A stretch of 64,000 nucleotides of DNA, from assembly GCA_002070395.1 (NCBI GenBank), contig MWDE01000004.1:54477-118476 (forward strand), given 5' to 3'. Shown here in pieces: positions 36,362 through 45,720 of this stretch. Source of the stretch: Synergistetes bacterium ADurb.Bin155 (GTDB lineage Bacteria; Synergistota; Synergistia; Synergistales; Thermovirgaceae). Position numbers and translations under genes: made by a program. The stretch's first letter is position 1, and each line of letters starts with the position of its first letter. Under the pieces are notes generated by a model, which was given only the letters and a program-made list of their open reading frames with translations, made no database searches and had not been told where the DNA came from.

Positions 36362-36417
36362 TTGACAAAGGTTTTTTTTTAAGATAATTTGTCTAGAACA
36401 GTCTATTGTCGACCAAA
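36362..36417 (+). promoter_or_regulatory. GntR-gene promoter with putative GntR operator
   Basis: Consensus TTGACA (36362-36367), then GATAAT/TAATTT as -10 at 36383-36390. The 18-mer AGTCTATTGTCGACCAAA at 36400-36417 contains TTGTCGACCA, which fits the T-N-G-T-N2-A-C-N-A half-palindrome of FCD-type GntR regulators. The same 18-mer with one change and the same TTGACAAAGG occur before DctP (48063-48120). The site ends 14 bp before the GntR start codon. Confidence 0.7.
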
Positions 36418-36430
36418 GGAGGATGATGCG

Positions 36431-37093
36431 ATGCAATTCGATCTGGGGCAAGAAAACCTGAGCACAAGGGTCGCGGAATATATTAAAGATTATTTATTAT
36501 TCTCGGGTAGATTTGGAAATGGGCAGAAAGTGACGGAACACGAGGTGGCCAGGGCCTTGGGGATAAGCAGGTCCCCGATAAGAGAAGCTTTCAAGGAATT
36601 GCACAATGAAGGTCTTCTTGAGTTTAAACCCAGGAAAGGTTCTTTCGTGGTCGAACTATCTGACCAGGATGTGAGGGAGCTTTATTTGCTCCGGTTCTGG
36701 ATCGAGTCGCGTTTGTACGAAGTCATCATTCAACGGAAGACCCTCACTCAAGAAAAATACGACGAGGTTTTCAAACTGGTCCAAAAAATTGAAAACATAG
36801 TTGAATCAGACCTGGACCACCATAAAAAAACAATAGAATATTCCCGATGCGCATTGGAGATCCATACTGGCCTTTGGTCCTTGTCGAATATGAAATGGGC
36901 TGTCCAGGTCCTAACGAGGCTGCATAATCAAATGAGGCTCGCGATGATCCAGGACCTGGATTATGCGCCGGACCTTAGAAAAAATGCACTGTTGCATTAT
37001 GAGATCCTCGATGCTCTGAAGAACGATCAATACGAAGAAGCCGTAAGAGCGCTCCGGGAGGACATGAAACTATATATGAACGGGATCCTGTGA
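36431..37093 (+). CDS. GntR family transcriptional regulator (FCD domain)
   Basis: 220 residues. The N-terminal winged HTH is VTEHEVARALGISRSPIREAFKEL with the wing LLEFKPRKGSFVVEL. The C-terminal helical FCD ligand domain has His and Asp/Glu residues likely to bind a metal and an organic acid. ATG 36431 has AAAGGAGG 8 nt upstream. It is the first gene of the catabolic block and probably represses it and itself. The gene is clearly AT-richer than the core genes around it. Confidence 0.9.
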   Translation: MQFDLGQENLSTRVAEYIKDYLLFSGRFGNGQKVTEHEVARALGISRSPIREAFKELHNEGLLEFKPRKGSFVVELSDQDVRELYLLRFWIESRLYEVIIQRKTLTQEKYDEVFKLVQKIENIVESDLDHHKKTIEYSRCALEIHTGLWSLSNMKWAVQVLTRLHNQMRLAMIQDLDYAPDLRKNALLHYEILDALKNDQYEEAVRALREDMKLYMNGIL

Positions 37094-37219
37094 AGTCCCC
37101 TGCCTCACGGTTTCAAGAGGGCTGTTCCTCAAATGATGAAAGGGATTGAAAAAGGATCCGCTTCACAGAAACTCATGGCGGGGACGGGAGAAGAAAAGGG
37201 GAAGAGGGGGCTTGGGTTC

Positions 37220-38605
37220 ATGAGTATAACCAAACAAGTAGTAGAGAACCTTCAAGGCACCAAGTTCGATGACTTTCCTGAAAAAACGGTGGAATATGCC
37301 CGATTCGTGATCCTTGATTCTGTCGGTTCCGCCCTGGCAGGTTCCGGGACGGAAGTCGGTAGAATCTTCTACAGCCTCCACAATGATGATGAAGCGGGCC
37401 CATCGTTGGTCTGGGGCTCTGATCGTTTATCTTCCCTGAATGCAGCCTGCTTCATCAATTCCTCCTTGTCCCAGATCCTCGATTTCGATGATACCTATGA
37501 AATTAACACCCTCGCTGTTTCCCACCCTGGCCCTGCCATAGTTCCTCTCGCCCTGACAATGGCGGATAGATTCGACATAAAGGGTGGGGAATTGATCCGG
37601 GCAATTGTGCTGGGATACGAGATGTGCATGAGGTTTTCTTCCGCCATCGAACCCAGGTATGATGATTATTTCGGTTTTTCCAATTCCCAGATGATCGGGG
37701 CTGTAACGTCCTCATCTACACTTCTCGGCCTGAGCGATGAAGAGTTTATCAATGCCTACGGACTTGCCGTTTCCACTTCGACGGTGGCTACCACGAAAGC
37801 GATGTGGAGTCTTGAAACCAGGCCCATGTCGTGGATAAAGGACGGAGTGGGATTCGTTTCCGAGGCAGCACTGATGTGTTCCAGGATGGCGTCAAAGGGC
37901 TTCCGCGCCACGAGAGAAGGGCTGGATCCGGGCGATAAATTTCCTCTGCTTTGCGGCTCCCATGACTACAAGTATTCAAAACTGACGGGGGGCTTCGGTA
38001 ATACCTACCAAATTGAAAAAATCAGCTTCAAACCTTACCCGACGTGCAGGTTCATGCAGTCCATCCTTGACATCATCGACAGAGAAATTGTCGTCAAGGG
38101 CTTTGCCGGAGATGATGTTGAGAAGATCCAGATCTTCATCACTCCCTACTTGAAGAATTCCTTTGATGTCAGGGATCCCCTGACAATGATCGATGCTCAG
38201 TTCAGTTTGCCCTACGCGGTAGCCATGCTCCTCTCCGGGAGGTCCCCTTCGCCGGCGTGGTACGAACCGGGAGCGATGAAAGACCCCTATACAAGGACAC
38301 TCGTGGACAAAGTCGAACTGATACCGGACGAGGCCATAGAAAAGGGAAGGAAAGAAAGCAGCGAACTTAAGAACAGGGTGAAGATCCTTTTTAAAAACAA
38401 CAGGGAGTGTGTTTTCGAAACGGGTTTTGCCAAGGGACACCCGCGTAATCCCTTTTCCAAGGAAGATCATCTGTCGAAGTTCCGACAAAATCTGAGCGGA
38501 CTTTTTGGGGCGAGGAAAATTGAAACCCTGGCCGAGATGATCCTTGGAATGGGGAAAACAACGGACATAAGGAATATGGTGTCCCAGTTCCGTCCCGGCG
38601 ATTGA
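37220..38605 (+). CDS. MmgE/PrpD family protein (Cys form)
   Basis: 461 residues from ATG 37220; an in-frame ATG at 37133 would add 29 residues unlike the family. It has the typical helical domain (FVILDSVGSALAGSGTEVG, DDTYEINTLAVSHPGPAIVPLAL) and the KPYPTCRFMQ motif (Cys276) near the active site. Family members include 2-methylcitrate dehydratase and cis-aconitate decarboxylase, which act on hydroxy- or unsaturated polycarboxylates. The substrate here is unknown. It is followed 37 bp later by a paralogue carrying TGA at the Cys position. Confidence 0.88.
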   Translation: MSITKQVVENLQGTKFDDFPEKTVEYARFVILDSVGSALAGSGTEVGRIFYSLHNDDEAGPSLVWGSDRLSSLNAACFINSSLSQILDFDDTYEINTLAVSHPGPAIVPLALTMADRFDIKGGELIRAIVLGYEMCMRFSSAIEPRYDDYFGFSNSQMIGAVTSSSTLLGLSDEEFINAYGLAVSTSTVATTKAMWSLETRPMSWIKDGVGFVSEAALMCSRMASKGFRATREGLDPGDKFPLLCGSHDYKYSKLTGGFGNTYQIEKISFKPYPTCRFMQSILDIIDREIVVKGFAGDDVEKIQIFITPYLKNSFDVRDPLTMIDAQFSLPYAVAMLLSGRSPSPAWYEPGAMKDPYTRTLVDKVELIPDEAIEKGRKESSELKNRVKILFKNNRECVFETGFAKGHPRNPFSKEDHLSKFRQNLSGLFGARKIETLAEMILGMGKTTDIRNMVSQFRPGD

Positions 38606-38642
38606 GCGCCGATCAAATTCTTTATTGAGGAGGAAGAACTTC

Positions 38643-40040
38643 ATGGGTCAGATCACGAGTGAATTCATGCTCCAGGTGCAAAGGACATCCTTCGATGGTT
38701 TTTCGGAGAAAACCCTTCATGAAACCAAAAAAGCGGTAATAGACACGATCGGTTGCATGCTGGCGGGGACGAGATCGCCCATCGGCAAGGCCACGATGGA
38801 AGTCTTCGAGGGTTTCGGTGGACAGCCTGAATCTTCCGTTATCGGTTCAACGAGAAAAGTACCCGCAGCCATTGCCGCCTACATCAATGCCGAGACCTGT
38901 GTCGGCCCCGACCTGAGCGACAACTACCAACCGGAATCGGTGATCCTTTCCCATCCCGGGGAAGCCGTGATACCCGCTGTACTGGCCCTGGGTGAGAAGA
39001 AAGGCTGTACCCTCAGGGACCTTTACACCGCCGTAGTGGTCGGTTATGAGACCGCGGGGAGATACGCCCTGGCCATCGAACCACGGAGGCCCGAAGTCTA
39101 CAGCTTTTCGACCCATTACACGCTGGCGGCCGCCGTGGGTTGCGGCAAGATCCTAGGCTTTTCCGACGAGGAGATGGAGAAAAACCTCGGTATGGCGGGG
39201 GCGTTGGCCTCTTTGCCTGTCACGGGACAGATGTGGGGATTTAGGAAAAGACCGGCTTCCTGGCATCGGGATATGCCCGGCCACTCAAACTTCTCAGCCG
39301 TGATCGCGTCCCAATACATCAGGGCCGGCTTTGAAGGTTCCCGTTCCCTTTTGGACCCAGAGACGGAGTTCTACAAGATAGCCGGTTCCGATCATTTTAA
39401 CCCCGACCACCTTCTCAAGGATTGGGGGAAAAAATATGTTATCGACGAACTGACCTTCAAGCAGGTCCCCACCTGATACTTCCTCCAGACCGGAGTGGGA
39501 GCCGTGCGCTCCCTCATCGAGAATGAGGATATCAGGAACGAGGACGTGGAGAAGATCACGATCTGGCAGCCCTCTTATTTCGCCGAAAACTTCGTAGCCT
39601 TCCCACCGACCTCTTCGGTGGATACCGCTTCCAGCCTGAAGTACGTTGTGGGCGCTTACATGATCCTCAGGAAAATAGGGGTCGAATGGTATGAAAAATA
39701 CCAAGAGATCATGGCGGACCCGGCATTCAAGGAGATCTCGGGGAAGATCGAGATAATAAAGGACGAAGGATTGCAGGCCCTTTTTGACAAGGAGAATATT
39801 GTCAAGGGGAAGGTCGAGATCCGGACCAGAAAAAGGGTTTTCGAAAAGGAGATGAGGCTGGAAGAACTCAAAGGCAACCCCAGGAATAACCCTATGAGCT
39901 TTGAAGACGTGAAGGAAAAATTCCTTGAACTTGCTGTTCCGGTGATAGGGGAAGACAAATGCCGGTCATTCCTGGGATCGCTGGATAAGGGTGATCCTTC
40001 GCTCAGGATATCGGAACTCATGAGGTCGCTTGTATTGTAG
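38643..40040 (+). CDS. MmgE/PrpD family protein, probable selenoprotein (Sec278)
   Basis: 465 residues if the in-frame TGA at 39474-39476 is read as selenocysteine. ATG 38643 has GAGGAGG 6-7 nt upstream. Before the TGA the family motifs are intact (DTIGCMLAGTRSPIG, DLSDNYQPESVILSHPGEAVIPA). After it the same frame continues without a break (YFLQTGVGAVRSLIENED) to a normal family C-terminus. The TGA follows FKQVPT and aligns with Cys276 of the upstream paralogue (FKPYPTC). Total length matches that paralogue (461). The alternatives are a nonsense mutation or a base-call error. Confidence 0.75.
39474..39513 (+). promoter_or_regulatory. Candidate bacterial SECIS element
   Basis: The TGA at 39474-39476 is followed by a perfect 6-bp stem GGGAGC/GCTCCC (39497-39502 with 39508-39513) with loop CGTGC. 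The loop begins 27 nt after the TGA (26 nt between), has five bases and has G as its second base. These fit the published bacterial SECIS rules (loop 16-37 nt from UGA, 4-16-bp stem, G in the first two loop bases). A second small stem, CTCC/GGAG, lies between. The Cys paralogue lacks this hairpin. Confidence 0.6.
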
Positions 40041-40100
40041 AACATTGGTTTTTTGAAAGACCGCCCAACGGCGAGGCTTGTCACATCAAGGTGATAATTC

Positions 40101-41768
40101 ATGCTATCGGACACTTCTATCGCTCAAAATGCAGTCTTGAAACCGATCGGTCAGGTGGCGGCGGATCTTGGGGTACCTGAGCAATATGTAATTCCCTATG
40201 GTAAGACAAAAGCGAAGATCGACCTGAAATTTCTTAACGAACTGAAGGAGATACCCGACGGGAAACTGGTCCTCGTCACCGCGACGACACCCACCCCTGC
40301 GGGGGAGGGGAAGACGACGACGACCATAGGGCTCGCCCAGGCCTTGGTGAAGATGGGCAGAAAGGCAGTCGTATGCCTCAGGGAACCTTCCCTGGGCCCC
40401 TGCTTCGGTGTGAAAGGCGGTGCGGCCGGAGGTGGGTATTCACAGGTGCTTCCCATGGACGAGATAAACCTTCACTTCACCGGCGATATCCATGCCGTCT
40501 CGGCGGCCCATAACCTCCTGTCGGCCCTAGTGGATAATCATCTCCAGCAAGGGAACAGGTTGGACATCGACCCCAGGAGGGTCGTTTTCCGCAGGGTCAT
40601 GGATATGAATGACCGGTCGCTCCGCCAGATAGTGATCGGCCTTGGCGGCAAGGGGAACGGAGTACCCAGGGAGAACGGCTTCGACATAAGCGTCTCATCG
40701 GAGGTCATGGCCATTCTATGCCTCGCCGGTAACCTTAAGGACCTCAAGGAGCGCCTGGCCAAAATAGTCGTGGGCTACACCTATTCCGGCCAGGCGGTCA
40801 CCGCCCGTGACCTCAAGGCCGAGGGGGCCATGACCGCTCTATTGAAAGACGCCCTGAACCCTAACTTGGTCCAGACGATAGAGCATGTCCCAGCTTTCGT
40901 TCATGGCGGTCCCTTTGCGAATATCGCCCATGGGACCAACTCCCTTTCGGCCACGAAGATGGCGCTGAAACTGGGAGACGTGGCCGTCGTCGAGGCGGGC
41001 TTCGCTTCGGACCTCGGGGGGGAGAAGTTCTTCGATATCGCCTGCCGTTACGGGGAGTTCTCGCCGAGATGCGTAGTGCTTGTCACTTCCGTCAGGGCCC
41101 TCAAAATGCACGGGGGGCTCAACAAGGAGAACCTGAAGGAGGAAAACATCCCGGCTCTGACCAGGGGCTTTGAGAACCTGGACGCCCATATTGAAAACCT
41201 CGCCCAGTTCGGCGTACCTGTGGTGGTGGCTCTTAATCGTTTCCCCACGGATACAGAAAATGAGATGGGGGAAGTGATCAGGCATGTCCGCGCCAAGGAT
41301 GCAGAAGTCGCCCTGTCGGAAGTGTGGGAAAAGGGCGGGAACGGGGGCTTGGAACTGGCGGAGAAGGTGTTGAAGGCCTTGGAAAAACCGGCCGGTTACC
41401 GACCGCTATATGAATTGGACCTCCCTTTGACAGAAAAGATCGCTCTCATTGCGGACCGCGTCTACGGCGCCGCCGGTGTGGACTTCACCGACCCAGTACG
41501 TACAGCTCTGGCGGACCTCGAGGCGGGAGGTTACGGGAAACTGCCCGTTTGCATGGCGAAAACGCAGATGAGCCTTTCCGACGACCCCAAAAAGATCGGG
41601 CGACCCAAGGGTTGGCGGTTAACCGTAAGAGAAGTACGTCTTTCAGCGGGCGCGGGCTTTGTGGTGCCCATCTGCGGAACAATAATGACGATGCCTGGAT
41701 TACCCCGTGTACCGTCGGCGGAGAGCGTCGATGTCGACGACCAGGGGCGTGTGATAAGACTTTTCTGA
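40101..41768 (+). CDS. fhs: Formate-tetrahydrofolate ligase
   Basis: 555 residues, normal length. Signatures are TPAGEGKTTTTIGL (P-loop), SLGPCFGVKGGAAGGG, RVMDMNDRSLRQIVIGLGG (in two parts) and FANIAHGTNS. It makes 10-formyl-THF from formate, THF and ATP, or runs in reverse to yield ATP. It starts 60 bp after the selenoprotein-like gene and is probably in the same transcript. This suggests that formate or a formyl/formimino group arises in the pathway. Confidence 0.97.
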   Translation: MLSDTSIAQNAVLKPIGQVAADLGVPEQYVIPYGKTKAKIDLKFLNELKEIPDGKLVLVTATTPTPAGEGKTTTTIGLAQALVKMGRKAVVCLREPSLGPCFGVKGGAAGGGYSQVLPMDEINLHFTGDIHAVSAAHNLLSALVDNHLQQGNRLDIDPRRVVFRRVMDMNDRSLRQIVIGLGGKGNGVPRENGFDISVSSEVMAILCLAGNLKDLKERLAKIVVGYTYSGQAVTARDLKAEGAMTALLKDALNPNLVQTIEHVPAFVHGGPFANIAHGTNSLSATKMALKLGDVAVVEAGFASDLGGEKFFDIACRYGEFSPRCVVLVTSVRALKMHGGLNKENLKEENIPALTRGFENLDAHIENLAQFGVPVVVALNRFPTDTENEMGEVIRHVRAKDAEVALSEVWEKGGNGGLELAEKVLKALEKPAGYRPLYELDLPLTEKIALIADRVYGAAGVDFTDPVRTALADLEAGGYGKLPVCMAKTQMSLSDDPKKIGRPKGWRLTVREVRLSAGAGFVVPICGTIMTMPGLPRVPSAESVDVDDQGRVIRLF

Positions 41769-41963
41769 ACCTGTGGTAAGGCGAAAATGCAAGACCAACG
41801 GGCGACGCCGGGTGCGATGTATTCGTCCCGGTGATTGATGGGGCTAAAATTTTAATTTTGTTGTGTTTTATTGACTAGTCGGCCCTTCGATCAGCACAAG
41901 TTCGCGATGTCCGCTGAAACGCTTTTGTTGAAGGATTTCTTATGGAAGGGGAGGTTTTCTGAT

Positions 41964-42482
41964 TTGAAGAATACCTTGAACAAGGTCTGGAAAGCGATAG
42001 ACACAGTTAATGAAAGGACAGGGGTCATCATAAGCCTTTTGTTTTTCCCCGGGTGGTTTTTGGTCCTTTACTCCGTGGTGGTAAGGTACTTTTTCAATGC
42101 TCCCAGTAACTGGGCAGGGGACCTGGCCAAATTCCTGTTCGCCATCTATTTCATGATGGGAGGGGCCTATTGCCTTATGAACAATTCCCATATTAGGGTC
42201 GATGTGATATATAACCTTTTCAGTTATAAAATCAGAAGACTGATAGAACTAGTGGTGGTGATCCCCTTACTTTTCGCCTTCGCGTTTCCCCTCGTCTGGC
42301 AGGGTTCCGCTTTTGCCTGGAAAGCGTTGAAGTACATGGAACTATCCCCCCCTCCAACGAATTTACCTGTTTTCCCCGTCAAATTCGCCATCCCTATAGC
42401 GGGGGGCCTTTTCCTGCTCCAGGCGCTGGCGGACCTGTATCGCTTCTGCTTTGTCAAGAATGCCAAGGAGGAAACCCGGTAA
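41964..42482 (+). CDS. TRAP transporter small permease (DctQ-like)
   Basis: 172 residues with four membrane helices (FFPGWFLVLYSVVVRYFF, WAGDLAKFLFAIYFMMGGAYCL in two parts, then two more). TRAP small permeases use NWAGDLAKF-like sequence before helix 2. TTG 41964 has AAGGGGAGG 9 nt upstream; ATG 41907 is an alternative that adds a charged tail. It overlaps the large permease by one base. The matching binding protein lies 6 kb away at 48.3 kb. Confidence 0.88.
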   Translation: MKNTLNKVWKAIDTVNERTGVIISLLFFPGWFLVLYSVVVRYFFNAPSNWAGDLAKFLFAIYFMMGGAYCLMNNSHIRVDVIYNLFSYKIRRLIELVVVIPLLFAFAFPLVWQGSAFAWKALKYMELSPPPTNLPVFPVKFAIPIAGGLFLLQALADLYRFCFVKNAKEETR

Positions 42483-43792
42483 TGAGCATTGAGTGGATCC
42501 CCCCCATAATGTTGTTTTTTGTCGTCCTGACCATGTTATTGGGGGTGCATGTAGCGTGGGCCATGGGAGGGGTAGCGGTAGTATCCATCATCCTGGCGTG
42601 GAACTTCAACAGCCTCTTCATTGTCATCAGTTCGGTCTACGGGGTCATGACGAGTTCCTTTTACGTTGCACTGCCCCTATTCATCGCTATGGGGGTCATA
42701 CTGGAGCGTTCGGGGATCGCCGATGACCTTTACCAGACCTTCTACGTCTGGGCGGGGCGAGTCAAAGGGGGTCTTGCCGTGGCCACGGTATTGATCTGCG
42801 TGATATTCGCGGCCATGACAGGCTTGACCGGAGCCGCCTGCATCACGATGGGCCTGATAGCGTTGCCGTCCATGCTCAAGAGGGGTTACAACAAGGATCT
42901 CGCGATAGGGACAGTGATCGCCCCTGCGACGCTGGGAATCCTTATCCCGCCGAGCGTCGTCATGATCATGCTCGGGACGATCGCCCGTGTCTCCGTGGGG
43001 AAACTTTTCTTCGCGGGCCTGGTCCCGGGGCTTTGCCTGGCGGCCCTGTTCATCATTTACATACTGATAAGAGGTTTCCTCAAACCCGAGCTTTGCCCTT
43101 CCATCGAGGTGGAGGTCTCTCTCAAGGATAAGCTGATCGCCTTGAAGGCGGTAATACTGCCGTTCCTTACGATTTTCGGCGTTCTAGGGGCCATTTTCTT
43201 CGGTATTGCGACACCTACCGAATCCGCCTCCATCGGGGTCTTCACTATCCTGTTATCAACGGTTTTCAACCGGACTTTCAACTGGAAACTTGTTTTTGAA
43301 TCGTCCCTGGAAACTTTCAGGCTGACGGTTTTGAACATCTGGATCATTTTCGGGGCCCTGGTCTTCGCTTCCACCTTTACCGCCCTCGGCGGAATAGAAC
43401 TCATGGAAAAGCTGATCATGGCGTTTCACATGACTCCCTGGATGGTAATGTTCATAATTTTGGTAATACTATTCATCCTGGGGATGTTCATCGACCCCTT
43501 CGCCATTATTTTCCTCGTCGGCCCCTTGACGTTCCCGATGATGGACAAACTCGGGTTTGATGTTATCTGGTACGCCATTGTGTTCATAATGCTGATCTGC
43601 ATCGGCTATATCACGCCCCCCTTCGGTGCCAATTTGTTCTACATGAAGTCGGTGGCGCCGCCCGATGTATCCATGGGAGATATCTACCACTCCTCCTGGC
43701 CTTTCGTCATAGTCATGCTGATCGGCGTCGTACTGGTCATAATATTCCCTGACATCGTTTTATGGCTTCCCAACAAGATGATCGTCCATTGA
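42482..43792 (+). CDS. TRAP transporter large permease (DctM-like)
   Basis: 436 residues with 11-12 membrane helices. Family motifs: MTGLTGAACITMGLIALPSML (in two parts), GTVIAPATLGILIPPSV, FGIATPTESASIGV and ITPPFGANLFYMKSVAP. It is the ion-coupled transport subunit, driven by Na+ in most TRAP systems. The start overlaps the DctQ stop (TAATG). Confidence 0.94.
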   Translation: MSIEWIPPIMLFFVVLTMLLGVHVAWAMGGVAVVSIILAWNFNSLFIVISSVYGVMTSSFYVALPLFIAMGVILERSGIADDLYQTFYVWAGRVKGGLAVATVLICVIFAAMTGLTGAACITMGLIALPSMLKRGYNKDLAIGTVIAPATLGILIPPSVVMIMLGTIARVSVGKLFFAGLVPGLCLAALFIIYILIRGFLKPELCPSIEVEVSLKDKLIALKAVILPFLTIFGVLGAIFFGIATPTESASIGVFTILLSTVFNRTFNWKLVFESSLETFRLTVLNIWIIFGALVFASTFTALGGIELMEKLIMAFHMTPWMVMFIILVILFILGMFIDPFAIIFLVGPLTFPMMDKLGFDVIWYAIVFIMLICIGYITPPFGANLFYMKSVAPPDVSMGDIYHSSWPFVIVMLIGVVLVIIFPDIVLWLPNKMIVH

Positions 43793-44036
43793 TCAAAATA
43801 GCATGAGGCCGGCACTGTTTCTGCACGGGGCCGGCATCGCCATTGGCAGGATGGACGGGAACCTGGTCCGGGTTTATCGTTGAGAGCGACTTAGGAAGAA
43901 TACCAAGACCCATGGCGAAGCTGATGGGACCGGGATCTCCTGTTGATATCGATAGAAAGGTATTGAAGGTGGAAACGGTCCCTGATCCATGAAGGGATGC
44001 AATCTGCAAGTTCGCCGGCAAAATGGGAGGGGAGCG

Positions 44037-45260
44037 ATGCCAGTGCGCCTGAACAGGTTTGAAGAGGAGATGTTGCACGGTAAGTACGGCGAAGGGGTTT
44101 CTCTTGCGATGAGAGTCCTTGTCGGGATCGGCGAAACTTTCGATGCGGAGAGGCTGGTTGATATCACCAGGGCCCATGTTTCCTCCAGTTCGCAGGACGC
44201 CGACATCTGGTTCGCCGAAAAAATGGCTGACCTTGGGACGACCTGCAGGGTGCCCCCCACGCTGAACCCGAACTTCGATTTCCGGTATATCGATGATCAC
44301 CTCTTTGAAACCCCTGAGAAGGGGAAAGCCATGATAACCGCCACAAACGAAGCATACAAGAAGTTGGGGGCCATCCCGATACTTTGCTGCACCCCCTATT
44401 TCGAACAGAACGTCCCTGGCTTCGGAGAGATCGTGGCCTTCTCCGAGAGCAATGCCACGGTCTACGTCAACTCCGTGATCGGGGCGAGGACCAACCGTGA
44501 ATCAGCCCAAAGCGCGTTATGCGCGGCGATCACGGGGAAGGTGCCGGAATACGGGTTGCTCCTGGAGGAGAACAGGAGGGGGGAGGTCCTGGTGGAAGTG
44601 GAGGCCGATATAAGGAGCGATTTCGACTTCCAGCTTCTGGGGTGGTGTTACCCCTTGAAGCATGACGGGTTCGAGATACCTGTTTTCACGGGTTTGAAAG
44701 AGAAACCCTCACCCGAAGCCCTGATGAATTTCGGCACCCAGTTGAACACCACCGGCGTGGTGCCGATGTACCACATCGTCGGAGTCACGCCGGAGGCCCC
44801 GACCCTGGAAGCGGCTCTTGGGGGGGACGAGGTAAAGGCAAAGGTCACCATCACCAAGGAAGACATAGAAAAGACCAGGGCGGAATTTTACAGAAAACCC
44901 GGGAAGATCGATTTCGCCATGCTGGGCTGTCCCCATTTGACCCTTTCCCAGGTTGCCGAGATATCGCGCTTGCTAGAAGGCAAAAGGTCGATGGTGCCCA
45001 TTATCCTGTTGACCAACTCCTTGACAAGGGAAATGGCGCAACGCATGGGATATTTAAAGGTCATCCAGAGGGCTGGGGGCCACTTGATCCCCGGTACCTG
45101 CGTAGATATACCTTCTTGCTGGGCCCCCTTCCAGGGAAAAACAGGGGTGACGGACTCGCCCAGGTGCGCCTATTACAACGAGTTGTTGAACATCACCTTC
45201 AACATAATGCCCATCGAAAAATGCATCGGATCCGCTGTCCTGGGGGAGGTCGTCGAATGA
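44037..45260 (+). CDS. Aconitase X catalytic (large) subunit, copy 1
   Basis: 407 residues. AcnX/DUF521 family with CCTPYFEQNVPGFGEI (C117/C118), GARTNRES, GCPHLTLSQ and DSPRCAYYNE. The three conserved Cys regions fit the Fe-S ligands of AcnX. Known AcnX enzymes dehydrate cis-3-hydroxy-L-proline or phosphomevalonate. ATG 44037 has GGGAGGGGAG upstream. It is ATGA-coupled to its small subunit. Confidence 0.9.
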   Translation: MPVRLNRFEEEMLHGKYGEGVSLAMRVLVGIGETFDAERLVDITRAHVSSSSQDADIWFAEKMADLGTTCRVPPTLNPNFDFRYIDDHLFETPEKGKAMITATNEAYKKLGAIPILCCTPYFEQNVPGFGEIVAFSESNATVYVNSVIGARTNRESAQSALCAAITGKVPEYGLLLEENRRGEVLVEVEADIRSDFDFQLLGWCYPLKHDGFEIPVFTGLKEKPSPEALMNFGTQLNTTGVVPMYHIVGVTPEAPTLEAALGGDEVKAKVTITKEDIEKTRAEFYRKPGKIDFAMLGCPHLTLSQVAEISRLLEGKRSMVPIILLTNSLTREMAQRMGYLKVIQRAGGHLIPGTCVDIPSCWAPFQGKTGVTDSPRCAYYNELLNITFNIMPIEKCIGSAVLGEVVE

Positions 45261-45697
45261 ACGGTACAGTGAGAGACACCTTCAAATGTCGAAAGATATC
45301 AGGAGGCAGGGCCGAAGGCCCGGTTCTCATTTCAAAAGACCGTGTCTGCTTTTACCTGGCCGAACCCGGTTCGGGAAAGATCATGGAAAAGGGTCATGAC
45401 CTGGAAGGGAAAAGCATAGCCGGGAAAATACTGGTCATGCCTTCGGGAAAAGGCAGTTCCGTGGTCCAAGCCGATGGCCTTTACAAGCTGTCGAAATGTG
45501 GCAATTCCCCGAAAGCGCTTATTGTAAAAGAAGCAGATACGGTATTGGTATCTACCGCCATTATCCTCGAGATCCCCATGGTCTTTAAAGTGGAAGACGA
45601 TTTTTATCGGAAGATCGAAGATGGTGCTATCGCAAAGCTTGACGCCGATAACGGGTTGATCACACTGGAGGGCACTGAAGGCAGCTATCGCTTGTGA
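45257..45697 (+). CDS. Aconitase X swivel (small) subunit DUF126, copy 1
   Basis: 146 residues. Swivel domain with GGRAEGPVLIS, GHDLEGKSIAGKILVMPSGKGSSV (in parts; the catalytic Ser lies in GKGSS) and VSTAIILEIPMV. It completes the active site of the large subunit. It ends just before a strong bidirectional terminator. Confidence 0.9.
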   Translation: MNGTVRDTFKCRKISGGRAEGPVLISKDRVCFYLAEPGSGKIMEKGHDLEGKSIAGKILVMPSGKGSSVVQADGLYKLSKCGNSPKALIVKEADTVLVSTAIILEIPMVFKVEDDFYRKIEDGAIAKLDADNGLITLEGTEGSYRL

Positions 45698-45720
45698 AGG
45701 AGTGTCCTGACCGTGGTATG

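Noticed and set aside
39495..40040. Separate gene starting at GTG 39495 after the TGA
   Set aside because: No Shine-Dalgarno lies before it, it would begin inside the MmgE/PrpD fold, and it is in the same frame as the upstream part. Read-through explains it better.
38643..40040. Simple pseudogene
   Set aside because: Only one stop, no frameshift, and both halves well preserved with the TGA exactly at a Cys column. It remains the main alternative but is less likely.
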